Positions 1 to 8,408 are shown, numbered from the stretch's first letter. The stretch is DNA of 64,000 nucleotides from JAKACA01 sp050010115 (GCA_050010115.1 JBEKLQ010000008.1:16285-80284), one strand, 5' to 3'. Made by a program: numbers and translations. The notes: generated from the letters alone by a model not told the origin.

Positions 1-1044
1 CAGCGGCGTGCCGTTCTCCCGGGCGGCCACATTGCGCAGGCCGAGGGCGATGTAACGCTCCACCGCAGCCCGAACGGGAGGCGCCTGGCTCCGCACGTGG
101 TCCTCGATACCCTCGCGCAGCTTCTCCCACACGCGGGGAACAGCCAGGAACACGGTGGGCCGACACGCTGGGAGGTCCTCGGCGACCGTAGCGAGGCTGC
201 GGGCGAACCAGGTCTCGCCGGTCACACCTATCGGTGTGAAGTCGCTCATCATGCGCTCGGCGATGTGGCTGAGCGGCAGGTACGACAGGAGGCGGTCACC
301 CTCGCCGATGCCGTAGACCGGGGTGACGCTGCGCAGCGTCCACATGATGTTCCCGTGGCTGATCATGGTCCCTTTGGGCGGGCCGGTTGTGCCGCTCGTG
401 TAGACGATCGTGGCGAGGTCCTCGGGCCGCACCTGAAGAGCCCGCTCGTCTACAGCGTCGGGATCGCGACTCAGCCGGTCAGCGCCCACGGTCCGGAGAT
501 CGTTGAAGCCCACGACGAACGCGTCGCCGGTCCGCCAGGCACCATCCGCGAGCACCACCCGCTCGAGGGCGGGCAACTGGTCGCGAACCTCGACGAGCTT
601 GCCCAGCTGGGCGTGGCTGTCCACGAAGCACACCCGGACCTCGGCGTGGCGGAGGATGTAGGCGACCTGGCTTGATGAGCTCGTCGGGTAGACAGGCACC
701 GTCACGCTCCCGTTGAAGAGCGTCCCAAGGTCCGCCAGATGCCACTCCACGCGGTTGGCCGACAAGATCGCGACCCGCTGACCGGGGTCGACGCCGAGCT
801 CGGCCAAGCCAGCGGCGATCTGTCGGGCCGCCAGTAGGTAGTCGGCCCACGTGAGGACCTCCCACTCCGCCGAGGTCGGATGATCGCCCGGACAGTGCCG
901 CATCGCCGGGCGGTCCGGGTGCCGCCGCCCATTCGCGATCAACGCGTGGACGATCGTGGCGCCCTGGCGGGCCGGTACCCCGACTGATCTCTTCTCAGTG
1001 CCCGCAGGATCCCTCCGGTTGTGTCGAACGGTCATCACACTCAT
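1..1044 (-). CDS. Long-chain acyl-CoA synthetase (AMP-binding), C-terminus beyond window
   Basis: Reading leftward from about 1044, one open frame runs off the left edge with no stop, so the N-terminal ~348 residues are present. It activates fatty acids as acyl-adenylates and then acyl-CoA. The AMP-binding P-loop YTSGTTGPPKG is followed by a GNIMW segment and LSYLPLSHIAERM, all typical of long-chain fatty-acid-CoA ligases (FadD/FAA type). The family N-terminus (HPDRPAMRH) is visible about 25-35 residues in. In-frame ATGs at 1035, 1044 and 1056 are all possible starts and none has a strong ribosome site. The next gene upstream on this strand is the KAS III-like enzyme, 120 bp away, so the two may be co-transcribed and supply activated acyl chains. 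The family is certain; chain-length preference cannot be read. Confidence 0.9.
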   Translation of the reverse strand, partial: MSVMTVRHNRRDPAGTEKRSVGVPARQGATIVHALIANGRRHPDRPAMRHCPGDHPTSAEWEVLTWADYLLAARQIAAGLAELGVDPGQRVAILSANRVEWHLADLGTLFNGSVTVPVYPTSSSSQVAYILRHAEVRVCFVDSHAQLGKLVEVRDQLPALERVVLADGAWRTGDAFVVGFNDLRTVGADRLSRDPDAVDERALQVRPEDLATIVYTSGTTGPPKGTMISHGNIMWTLRSVTPVYGIGEGDRLLSYLPLSHIAERMMSDFTPIGVTGETWFARSLATVAEDLPACRPTVFLAVPRVWEKLREGIEDHVRSQAPPVRAAVERYIALGLRNVAARENGTPL

Positions 1045-1164
1045 GGGCCCAATCATGATGATTCCGCTGGTCGGCGCTAGAGCCGGACGACCCTTTCAGC
1101 CGCCGAGATGGCCCTGCCCGGCAGCGCGACCTTCACGGTCCATCTGGTCACCGAGTCGGGCCGC

Positions 1165-2322
1165 TCATAGCGCCACGGCTGCGTACCCGTTCATGGCACC
1201 ATTTCCGGCACCGATCCACATGAAGACGACGAGATCACCCTCCTTGACCCGGCCGGCGCGGCGGTCTTCGTCCAGCAGGATCAGCGTGCTCGCCGCCGAC
1301 GTGTTGCCGTAGTGATCGACGCTGATCGGTACCCGCTCAGGAGGCAGGCCGAGCATCTCGATCGCCTGACGGACCACCACTCCGTTGGCCTGGTGAAGGT
1401 ACCAGCGCGTCACCGCGTCGACGTCGAAGTCGCCCCCGGTGAAGGGCTTGACGGCAGTCGGCCAGTCCTCCTGCAGCATGTGGAAGTCTCGCTCCATCAA
1501 CGGTGGGAAGACCTCGGCGACCTTGACGCCATCCATCAAGAACACGTGGTCGGCCAAGTTGCTGGCCGAGGTGTGATGCAAGCAGCCGCCTCCAGGGTAG
1601 GTGACGAGCCCGATGTCGGGGCTCGTCTCGTTACGCACCGACAACAAGCCGGTCGGACCGCAGCTCGCGTCACGCGGTGTCGAGCGCCAGACGGAAGCTC
1701 CCGCACCGTCGGCGAACATGAGCGGTGCCAACCATCCGAGACCGCTCTCATGCTCGTAGTAGTAGTCGTGCACCTCGGGCCCGAAGTAGCCCGAAGGGCA
1801 GTTGCTCCCCACCACCAGCGCGGTGGCGGGCACCATCGAGACGAGCGAGCACGCCGCCGTGCGAAACCCGGAGGACAGCCCGGCGCATCCGAGGTTGTGG
1901 TGGACGAGGTCGACGTCCCGGCGTAGTCCGAGCTCGGTCATGAGGAACCGGAAGTGGTCCTGGCAAGCGATCAGGTCGGGCGTGGTCGACACGTGGACCA
2001 CGACATCGACGTCGGCTGCATCGATCCCGGCATCGACGAGGGCGGCGCGCACCGCTCGGAGCGCCAGATCACCGTCATAGAGGCCACCATCGGCCCGGCT
2101 CCGCTTGTGCCCACCCCCGAACTCGTAGTCCAGCCGCCGTTCGTAGATGCCGAGGTGCTTGACGACCCACTCCGGCTCGAGGGGCCTGCCGTCAGGGCGA
2201 ACGGGATGCAGGTATTCGAGGATCTCCTCGTTGGAGACTCGGCGCTCCGGCAGGTAGGAACCCACACCCACTAGGGACACAGAGACCTCTGAGGCCAACC
2301 TTGTAATCGGTGCACCAGTCAT
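1165..2322 (-). CDS. 3-oxoacyl-ACP synthase III (KAS III/FabH-like) condensing enzyme
   Basis: A 385-residue thiolase-fold enzyme. The KAS III triad is complete: Cys146 in HHNLGCAGLSSG, His310 in LHQANG and Asn340 in HYGNTSAAS. It should condense an acyl-CoA with a malonyl or second acyl thioester. The protein is longer than housekeeping FabH (~320 aa), with an insert around residues 60-85 and a tyrosine-rich stretch near 190, which points to a specialised KAS III (OleA/PqsD-like) rather than fatty-acid initiation. The ATG at 2322 is preceded by a near-perfect site, AGGAGGTGA, 5 nt away. It is divergent from the alpha/beta hydrolase (241-bp intergenic) and followed by the acyl-CoA ligase. A role in a dedicated acyl-chain pathway is inference. 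Confidence 0.9.
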   Translation of the reverse strand: MTGAPITRLASEVSVSLVGVGSYLPERRVSNEEILEYLHPVRPDGRPLEPEWVVKHLGIYERRLDYEFGGGHKRSRADGGLYDGDLALRAVRAALVDAGIDAADVDVVVHVSTTPDLIACQDHFRFLMTELGLRRDVDLVHHNLGCAGLSSGFRTAACSLVSMVPATALVVGSNCPSGYFGPEVHDYYYEHESGLGWLAPLMFADGAGASVWRSTPRDASCGPTGLLSVRNETSPDIGLVTYPGGGCLHHTSASNLADHVFLMDGVKVAEVFPPLMERDFHMLQEDWPTAVKPFTGGDFDVDAVTRWYLHQANGVVVRQAIEMLGLPPERVPISVDHYGNTSAASTLILLDEDRRAGRVKEGDLVVFMWIGAGNGAMNGYAAVAL

Positions 2323-2563
2323 CGAGTCACCTCCTGCTCATCAAAGTCGGCGTCTCGGCGGACCTGACGCTCACAAACCATCATGGGGCGACACGCGTGC
2401 GCCAAACAGAGGCGAACGTCCCAATCCGTGCCCGTCGCGGCCCCACCGGTCCCCAACTGCACTCCGGTCCTCGCCGGTGGACTCACCGGTCGTGGACGCA
2501 AGAACGCCTCCCGGTGACCTTCGGCCCTGGCAAGACGGTAACCGCGGTGCGTGAATTGCCTTC

Positions 2564-3529
2564 ATGAGATCTCCTCGAATTGCCGCGCATTCGCCGCCCG
2601 GGCCACCGCCGGTGGAGATCCGCCACTCTCGCCTCGTCTCGTTCGACGGCACCGAGCTCGACGTGCAGACAGTCGGTGAGGACGGCCCGATGCTCGTGCT
2701 CGTAAACGGCCTCGGCGGTGCGATCATCGCTTGGCGCCATCTGCTGGCCCAGCTCGGGCAACGCTTTCGGATCCTGTCGTTCGACTATCGGGGCTTGTAT
2801 CGGTCAGGGCCCCCACCCACGAAGGAGGCGCTGCGCATTGAGGACCACTACGAGGACCTTCGCCGCGTGATCGACGCTTCGGGCGAACGCAGTGTCGTCC
2901 TGATCGGCTGGAGCATGGGCGTTCAGGTGGCAGTCGAATACGCCCTCAGACAGCCGACCACGGTGGACGGGCTCGTGTTGATCTGCGGAGCGCCAGGCGA
3001 TCCCTTCGCGGGCGTCTTCGGCACGTCGCTCAGCCGGCGAGCTGTTCCTGCCATCTGCCACGTCGTCGAGGCCCAGCCCGCACTGTTCGGCGCCATTGTC
3101 CGGGCACTTGCCTCGTTCGGCCCGTCGCCGGAGCTGCTGAGGACAGCCCACGTCCTCGCCCCAGGCTGCGATATGAGCGTGTTCCGTGAGATGGCGGAGG
3201 GTTTCTCACGCCTGGACTGGCGCTTGTACGCGAGGAGCGTGCGCGCCATGGGCAGTCACGACGCCTGGCCTCGACTCGGTGAGATCACCGCACCGACGCT
3301 GGCGATCGGCGGAACGCGTGATCTGTTCACGCCGGCCTCGGTCGCCGTGGCTACAGCCGCCGCCGTGCCGGGTGGTGAGGTCGAGATCCTCGAGGGAGCG
3401 TCGCACTATGCACCCGTCGAATTCCCCGACGAGCTGAACCAGCGCATCGAGCAGTTCCTCGCCGAGCGCGTCGGCGGGCGATGGGGTCGTTCGGCCCTGG
3501 CGACCCCACGGGCGCAGGCGTCCAATTGA
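2564..3529 (+). CDS. Alpha/beta-hydrolase fold protein
   Basis: A 321-residue alpha/beta hydrolase. The nucleophile elbow GWSMG places Ser117; the acid is the Asp in GGTRDLFTP and the base the His in EGASHYAPVEFP, so the triad is intact. The oxyanion segment VLVNGLGG lies at about residues 45-52. No signal peptide, so it is cytoplasmic. It begins 241 bp from the divergent KAS III gene and is followed 31 bp downstream by the CAT-fold acyltransferase, probably in one transcript. In OleABCD-type clusters an alpha/beta hydrolase acts after a thiolase-like condensing enzyme and an AMP-ligase. That parallel is suggestive only; the substrate may equally be a thioester or ester. Confidence 0.88.
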   Translation: MRSPRIAAHSPPGPPPVEIRHSRLVSFDGTELDVQTVGEDGPMLVLVNGLGGAIIAWRHLLAQLGQRFRILSFDYRGLYRSGPPPTKEALRIEDHYEDLRRVIDASGERSVVLIGWSMGVQVAVEYALRQPTTVDGLVLICGAPGDPFAGVFGTSLSRRAVPAICHVVEAQPALFGAIVRALASFGPSPELLRTAHVLAPGCDMSVFREMAEGFSRLDWRLYARSVRAMGSHDAWPRLGEITAPTLAIGGTRDLFTPASVAVATAAAVPGGEVEILEGASHYAPVEFPDELNQRIEQFLAERVGGRWGRSALATPRAQASN

Positions 3530-3560
3530 CCGAGAGCCTTCTGAGAACGAGGGGGAAGTC

Positions 3561-4490
3561 ATGTGGTGGAGACGGTGTGACGGTGATCTGGTACGAGGCG
3601 TCGATTCCGACCGCCGGATCATGCCGTACCTGATGAGAGGCCGGAACGAGTCGATCGCCTATCTCGACGTCGTCATCGACCTGGCGGCCACGGACGACTT
3701 GCTGGAGGAGTTCAGTCGGCTGAACCCCGGGGTCCACGCCACGCTGTTCCATGTCGTGATCTGGGCCCTCGGCAGGACGATCGACGAGCGGCCACACCTC
3801 AACCGGTTTGTCGCGGGTGGTCGCCACTACGAACGGAAGGGCATCTTCATCTCCTTCGCCGCTAAGCAGGAGATGACCGAAGACGCTCCTCTCGTCGTCG
3901 TCAAGCACCGTGTCGACCCATCCCAGCCGTTCTACGCGCTGGTCACCGACCTGGACGCCGAGATCGACCAGGCACGCTCGCCAGGCATGACCACGGTCGA
4001 TCGCGAGCTCTCCGTCCTGTTGCACTTGCCCGGCTCAGGCCTGCGCGCAGTGCTCGCCCTCGAGCGGGTGGCAGATCGGCTCGGGCTCCTGCCGGCTTCG
4101 TTCGTCGACCCTGACCCGATGTTCACGAGCGCCTGGGTCGCCAACTTGGGCAGCTTGAAGATGGACCCGGTGTTCCACCACCTCTACGAGTACGGCAACG
4201 CCGGCATGTTCTGCACGATCGGCCAGGTCGTCGAGGAGCCGGTCGTGCGTCGTGGCAAGGTCGTAGTCGGTCGAGTGGCGCACCTGCGGTGCAGTTACGA
4301 CGAGCGCATCGACGACGGGATGTACGCCGGCGGCGCTGCCAAGTTGCTCAAACGACTCCTGGAGGACCCGCTCGCCAACGGCTGCGAGCTCTCGGCCCCG
4401 TCGACCCGCGGCGCAGCGGAGGCGAACGCCGCGGAGGTGAACGCCGCGGAGGTGAACGCCGCGGGTGTGAACGCCACGCTCGCCTCCTAA
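3561..4490 (+). CDS. CAT/E2-fold acyltransferase-like protein with degenerate active-site motif
   Basis: A 309-residue protein resembling the catalytic domain of 2-oxoacid dehydrogenase E2 acyltransferases (chloramphenicol acetyltransferase fold). It has no lipoyl or subunit-binding domain. The N-terminal RRIMPYLMRGRNESIAYLDVVID and the late region around YDERIDDGMYAGG align with the E2 motif DHRxxDG, but a Glu stands where the catalytic His is expected. It may be an altered acyltransferase or a non-catalytic partner. The last ~20 residues are a repeat of AEVNA units encoded by a 15-bp tandem repeat. The ATG at 3561 has a GAGGGGGAAG site; Met21 is an alternative start. It lies 31 bp after the alpha/beta hydrolase and shares its strand. 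Confidence 0.75.
   Translation: MWWRRCDGDLVRGVDSDRRIMPYLMRGRNESIAYLDVVIDLAATDDLLEEFSRLNPGVHATLFHVVIWALGRTIDERPHLNRFVAGGRHYERKGIFISFAAKQEMTEDAPLVVVKHRVDPSQPFYALVTDLDAEIDQARSPGMTTVDRELSVLLHLPGSGLRAVLALERVADRLGLLPASFVDPDPMFTSAWVANLGSLKMDPVFHHLYEYGNAGMFCTIGQVVEEPVVRRGKVVVGRVAHLRCSYDERIDDGMYAGGAAKLLKRLLEDPLANGCELSAPSTRGAAEANAAEVNAAEVNAAGVNATLAS
4419..4478 (+). repeat. 15-bp tandem repeat (x4) encoding the C-terminal AEVNA tail
   Basis: Four consecutive 15-bp units of the form GAGGYGAACGCCGCG lie at 4419-4433, 4434-4448, 4449-4463 and 4464-4478. The last unit has diverged at its edges. They sit in frame at the end of the CAT-fold gene and give the pentapeptide series EANAA/EVNAA/EVNAA/GVNAT. Because the unit is a multiple of three, copy changes would lengthen or shorten the tail without a frameshift. 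Confidence 0.9.
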
Positions 4491-4633
4491 GTCATGGCCA
4501 CCTCGGGCGCCCAGACAGTCAGGACAAACCGGTCCGGCTGCTAGTACTCGATTCATGGCCGACTAACAGAACGAGGACAGCCCGAGCGATCGTCACCTGA
4601 CGGACCAGGCCGTCGCCTCAGGCTGCTATCTCC

Positions 4634-5332
4634 TCAGGGGTCGCCACTCCCGGCGGTCAGCTCAGACTCGATGGCAGACCGAAGTGCGGTCAGCGCGCTA
4701 GCGCGTGCTCTCCCCTTGGTGGCGGCGTGCGCCCTGGCGTCGAGTTGAGCCAGCTCCCCGGCCGCCGCGAGGCTGACCACCCGCAGCTCGCCCGGCGCGA
4801 CGACTCGGTCGAGAAAGCCCGGCGCCACTGCCTCTTGCGGGCTGTACATCGTGGCGTTGACGACCGTCCGGTCAAAGTGGGCGGGATGCAGGCGATGCCG
4901 GGCGAGTTCGATCGCGAACCAGGGGACGGTCAGGCCGATCCTCACCTCGTTGAGGCCGATCCGGAAAGGTCCGTCAGCACCGATTCGGAGATCTGCGGAC
5001 AACAACAAGAAGGCTCCGGCTGGCAGGGCGTGTCCGGTGCACGCCACCGCTACCGGCCTCGGCCACGACAGCACCCGCTCGGCGAGCGTCGCTCCGAGCG
5101 TGAGCATCTCGAGCACCTGATCGCCCTCGCCCGCTAAGACCTTCAGGTCGAACCCGGCAGAGAAGTAGTTCTCCCGCCCGGTCAGTACCACGACCACGCC
5201 ATCGCGATCGGCTTGATCGAACGCCGCGTGGATGGCCCGGAGCATCGGGATCGAGAACACGTTGACCTTCGCGTCGTCAATCACGATCGTCCCGATCGCC
5301 CCATCCCGCTCGTAAGTTGCCAGTCCGCTCAT
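4634..5332 (-). CDS. Enoyl-CoA hydratase/isomerase (crotonase) family protein
   Basis: A 232-residue crotonase. The oxyanion segments are visible as ENYFSAGFDLK (about residues 58-68) and CTGHALPAGAFLLLSADLRIG, followed by NEVRIGLTVP, the usual place of catalytic acids in this family. It hydrates or isomerises enoyl-CoA esters. It is shorter than typical EchA (~260), mainly at the C-terminus. The start chosen is the ATG at 5332 (MSGLATYERDG), preceded by CAGGAGACGACG; the open frame continues upstream but into the promoter region. It is divergent from a TetR regulator, the usual layout for a local repressor controlling a fatty-acid gene. Confidence 0.88.
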   Translation of the reverse strand: MSGLATYERDGAIGTIVIDDAKVNVFSIPMLRAIHAAFDQADRDGVVVVLTGRENYFSAGFDLKVLAGEGDQVLEMLTLGATLAERVLSWPRPVAVACTGHALPAGAFLLLSADLRIGADGPFRIGLNEVRIGLTVPWFAIELARHRLHPAHFDRTVVNATMYSPQEAVAPGFLDRVVAPGELRVVSLAAAGELAQLDARAHAATKGRARASALTALRSAIESELTAGSGDP

Positions 5333-5372
5333 CGTCGTCTCCTGAGTTCGTCGGAAGAGGGAGTACAGTCTA

Positions 5373-5393
5373 TATTGGAACAATGTTACGAAA
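5373..5393. promoter_or_regulatory. Candidate TetR operator in the divergent ech/tetR spacer
   Basis: The spacer between the enoyl-CoA hydratase (start 5332) and the TetR gene (start near 5427) contains the perfect 9-bp dyad AACA-A-TGTT, centred on 5383. It extends imperfectly (8 of 12 base pairs symmetric) over roughly 21 bp. It lies in a locally AT-rich stretch with the -10-like TATATT at 5371. Size and placement suit a TetR-family dimer site; binding is inferred. Confidence 0.45.
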
Positions 5394-5426
5394 CAACGTC
5401 TCGACACCTGGCGTCTCGCCGCCGAA

Positions 5427-6056
5427 GTGCGCGACACCCGCGACGGCGGCGTCGCGGTAGGTCGGGTCGTGCCCAGGACCAGACAGCGAACACCCGCCCT
5501 GCGGGATCACGTGCTGTCGGTCGCAGTCGAGCTGCTGCCAGAGGTAGGGGTGGCCGGCTTCACGACGCGGCGCGTCGCACACGCCGCACAGACGTCGACG
5601 CCGGCCGTGTACGAGCTCTTCGGCGACAAGTCGGGATTGGTGCGAGAGGTGTTCTTCGAGGGGTTCCGACTATTGCACCGCCGCCTCGCCACACTCACCG
5701 ACTCCGACGATCCCCGCGCCGGCCTGGTCAGACTCGCGGAGATCTACCGCGCCTTCATCCGGGAAAACCCGGTGCTGTCGCAGGTGATGTTCTCGCGCCC
5801 GTTCACGGACTTCGAACCGGGTCCGTCTGAGATGGAGGCGAGCAGCTCGGTGCGGATCTTCATCGTCGAACACGTACGGCGCTGCATCGACGCCGGAGTG
5901 CTCCGGGGTGACGAGACCGACGTCGCACACGTCCTCGTGTCACTGATCCAGGGCCTCGCCGCGGCGGAGAACGCCGGTCGACTGGGAACCAGCCAGGCGT
6001 CGATCGACCGTCGTTGGGCGCTGGCCGTGAACGCCGTCCTCGATGGCCTGAGTTAG
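5427..6056 (+). CDS. TetR/AcrR family transcriptional regulator
   Basis: A 209-residue regulator. The N-terminal helix-turn-helix reads FTTRRVAHAAQTSTPAVYELFGDKSGLVREVF (about residues 42-75, shown for its typical TetR pattern; Tyr and Phe at the recognition-helix end are conserved). The C-terminal ligand-binding region is all-helical with no recognisable ligand motif. The listed GTG start at 5427 lacks a clear ribosome site; a GTG near 5469 would remove an unconserved leader. It is divergent from the enoyl-CoA hydratase and probably represses it in response to an acyl-CoA. Confidence 0.9.
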   Translation: MRDTRDGGVAVGRVVPRTRQRTPALRDHVLSVAVELLPEVGVAGFTTRRVAHAAQTSTPAVYELFGDKSGLVREVFFEGFRLLHRRLATLTDSDDPRAGLVRLAEIYRAFIRENPVLSQVMFSRPFTDFEPGPSEMEASSSVRIFIVEHVRRCIDAGVLRGDETDVAHVLVSLIQGLAAAENAGRLGTSQASIDRRWALAVNAVLDGLS

Positions 6057-6154
6057 GCGGGCTTCATCGCCGCCGTCGACAACGGGGAGGTCTGCGTCTG
6101 CGAGTTCTGCGCGCCGCCATCGACGCCTGAGCTGCCGGTAGCGGCCGCCGCCGC

Positions 6155-6973
6155 TCAGAGCTTGAAGACCCTCCGGGCATTCTCGCTCAGGAACTCCGAG
6201 CGGGTCTCGTCGTCGAGACCGAGGTCATCGAGTCTGGCTAGCGCTCGGGCGGCCGTCATCATCGGGTAGTTGCTCCCGAACAACACCTTCCGCTTGCCCC
6301 GTCCTTTGAGGTAGTCGACGAGCTCGCTGGGATAGCGATGGCTCGCGTACGCGCTGGTGTCGATGTACACGTTGGGGTGCTTGTCCGCGACGGCGACCAT
6401 CTCGGTGGTCCACGGATATCCGATGTGCCCGCACACGATGACGAGCTCGGGAAAATCGAGCGCGACCTGGTCGATGTACGGGATTGGACGGCCCGTCTCG
6501 GACGGTCGCAACGGTCCGGTGTGGCCGACCTGCGTGCAGAACGGGACGCCGAGGTCCACGCAAGCCGCGTACAGCGGGTAGTACCGTCGATCGGTCGGCG
6601 GCAGCTCCCACAGCCACGGCACGATCCTCAGCCCAACGAAACCCTCCCCCACCTTCCGCCGAAGCTCGCGAACCGCCTCCATCGGCTTACGCAGATCCGC
6701 GCCGGCGACTCCGTGGAGGCGGTGCGGGTACCGGGCGACGGCGGCAGCCACCTCGTCGTTGTCGATGAGTGAGCCCTCAGGCCCGTACCAGGCGGCCAGC
6801 AACCCCACGTCGACGCCTCCCTCGTCCATAGCGGCGATGGTCACCTCCAACGGCAGCTCCTCCTCGAAAGCCCCGCTCATGCCCATCCAGCGCCGGAGCG
6901 ACTCGAACATCTCGTGGTTCGAGTGCCGCAGCGTAGGGTGCTGCATCCAAACGTCCACCGTGCCACCGCTCAT
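6155..6973 (-). CDS. Amidohydrolase-2 (TIM-barrel) family protein lacking metal ligands
   Basis: A 272-residue TIM-barrel protein of the amidohydrolase-2 family. The fold is recognisable from HIGYPW, IDTSAYAS and the C-terminal ENARRVF signature. Usual metal ligands are changed: the N-terminal DxHxH is DVWMQHP, and the late Asp in GSDYP is Asn in GSNYPM; the central histidines in QVGHTGP and CGHIGYP remain. Metal-free family members acting on beta-ketoacyl-CoA (CouO type) are known to me by name, and this could be one; that is inference. The ATG at 6973 (MSGGTVDVW) is the start matching the family N-terminus. It stands alone between a TetR gene and a small membrane protein. Confidence 0.82.
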   Translation of the reverse strand: MSGGTVDVWMQHPTLRHSNHEMFESLRRWMGMSGAFEEELPLEVTIAAMDEGGVDVGLLAAWYGPEGSLIDNDEVAAAVARYPHRLHGVAGADLRKPMEAVRELRRKVGEGFVGLRIVPWLWELPPTDRRYYPLYAACVDLGVPFCTQVGHTGPLRPSETGRPIPYIDQVALDFPELVIVCGHIGYPWTTEMVAVADKHPNVYIDTSAYASHRYPSELVDYLKGRGKRKVLFGSNYPMMTAARALARLDDLGLDDETRSEFLSENARRVFKL

Positions 6974-7124
6974 GGCGTCATTCTGCCCTCGAGACGTTGC
7001 ATGACGTCGACGCTCACGCTCTCGCCTGGCTCCGCCGCGCCTACGAGGAAAGCTGCTGAGCTTGTCCCGGCTGCACCCATTCGTGTCGAGCGCGACCTGA
7101 ATCGGAGCGGAAACCACCAGACTG

Positions 7125-7397
7125 GTGCCTGTGATACTCCTCGTCGTAGGGCTCCTGTTCGGCGGTCTCATCATCGGAGCGCTCGGGCGACTCGCGGTCC
7201 CAGGGCCCAACCCCATGAGCATCTGGGCGACCATCGGCGTCGGGATCCTCGGCTCCCTCCTCGGTGGGCTCGTCGGGCGGCTCGTCTTCGGGTTTCGATA
7301 CCGCTACGCCGGCGGGCTCGGGTTCATTCTCTCGGTGCTCTTCACCGCCTTGATCGTGGCAGCCGTGTCCCGCCGGGGACCGTCGACCCGTAGCTGA
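7125..7397 (+). CDS. GlsB/YeaQ/YmgE-type small membrane protein
   Basis: A 90-residue protein with three glycine-rich hydrophobic segments (about 2-22, 31-52 and 60-82). It has the family signature LGRLAVPGPNP and GxLGSLLGGLVGR. This is the transglycosylase-associated/GlsB family of inner-membrane stress proteins; the molecular role is unknown. A GTG at 7125 is the only sensible start. Divergent from the amidohydrolase. Confidence 0.85.
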   Translation: MPVILLVVGLLFGGLIIGALGRLAVPGPNPMSIWATIGVGILGSLLGGLVGRLVFGFRYRYAGGLGFILSVLFTALIVAAVSRRGPSTRS

Positions 7398-7586
7398 GAC
7401 CGGTGACAGCTTGTGCACTTCCTGGCTCACGATTTGGGACCCGCGCCGCGAAAGTGTCGCCAGGCAACATCTTCGCGGCGGGAGGCGCCTCTCAGTCCGT
7501 GCACTGGTCTCGTATTGACGATGCCCGTCTCACGGAAACCCCGACCGGCGCAGCCGGAGTCGCCCGCCGCCAACTGGCCGGGCCGC

Positions 7587-8408
7587 TCACAGCAACGCGC
7601 TGAGGCCTCCATCGACAGCGAGCACCTGACCCGTGACATAGCTGGCGCGGTAGGACAGCAACCACACAACCGCGTCCGCCACCTCCCACGCCGTCCCCAT
7701 ACGGCCAAGCGGAATGGGCGTGCGGTCACGCGAAGGCCGGCCAGCTGAGGCAACCCGCCCGAGTGGCGTGTCGATCAATCCCGGGGCGATGACGTTGGCC
7801 CGTACTCCCTTGCGCGCGCCCTCGGCAGCCACGTGCCGGCACAGCCCGGAGAGGGCGGCCTTGGAGGAGTCGTAAGCGGGCACGCGACTGCCGGGTTTGA
7901 GGCCGGCGACCGACGAGATGAAGACGATCGCCGCCGGCGAGCCGGCGGTCGTGGCCTCGGCCAGTAGGGGCAGTGCGGCCTGGCAGGCGAGAAAATGAGC
8001 ACGCACGTTGACCGCGAACGTCATGTCCCAGTCCTCCACCGACGTCTCGGCAAGGCGCGCACCACGTGCGATGCCGACGTTGAGCACGAGACCGTCGAGC
8101 CCGTCGAGCTCGGACGCGGCGAACGAGACAGCAGCGGAGCACTGCTCGGCATCACTCACATCGGCGACGATCACCGCTGAACGCGCGCCCTCGGCCGCGA
8201 CGAGCCGAGCCGTCTCTTCGGCGGCTGACGCCTCCCGGTCGAGACACGCCACGGAAGCCCCGTTCCGTGCGCACAGCACGCTGATCGCCCTCCCGTTGCC
8301 GACCGGCGCGTCCGCCTCGTCGCTGGGCCGCGTGCCGGCACCGACCACGAGGACCCGCCGGCCCGAGAGCTCCCGCCCGCCCGGGCTCGATGTGGGCAGG
8401 CCGCTCAC
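7587..8408 (-). CDS. Short-chain dehydrogenase/reductase (SDR)
   Basis: A 273-residue classical SDR. The cofactor loop is expanded: VVGAGTRPSDEADAPVGNGRA replaces the compact TGxxxGxG. This variant is seen in an actinobacterial SDR subgroup. The catalytic Ser is in FISSVAG and Tyr/Lys in PAYDSSKAA; the C-terminus YVTGQVLAVDGG is standard. Substrate unknown. The GTG start at 8408 overlaps the TGA of the upstream CMD gene (GTGA, 8405-8408), indicating translational coupling. A longer open frame exists but lies inside the CMD gene. Confidence 0.92.
   Translation of the reverse strand: MSGLPTSSPGGRELSGRRVLVVGAGTRPSDEADAPVGNGRAISVLCARNGASVACLDREASAAEETARLVAAEGARSAVIVADVSDAEQCSAAVSFAASELDGLDGLVLNVGIARGARLAETSVEDWDMTFAVNVRAHFLACQAALPLLAEATTAGSPAAIVFISSVAGLKPGSRVPAYDSSKAALSGLCRHVAAEGARKGVRANVIAPGLIDTPLGRVASAGRPSRDRTPIPLGRMGTAWEVADAVVWLLSYRASYVTGQVLAVDGGLSALL

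Noticed and set aside
97..675. Long + strand open frame over the acyl-CoA synthetase
   Set aside because: It is antisense to a frame with clear AMP-ligase motifs; no ribosome site or family match.
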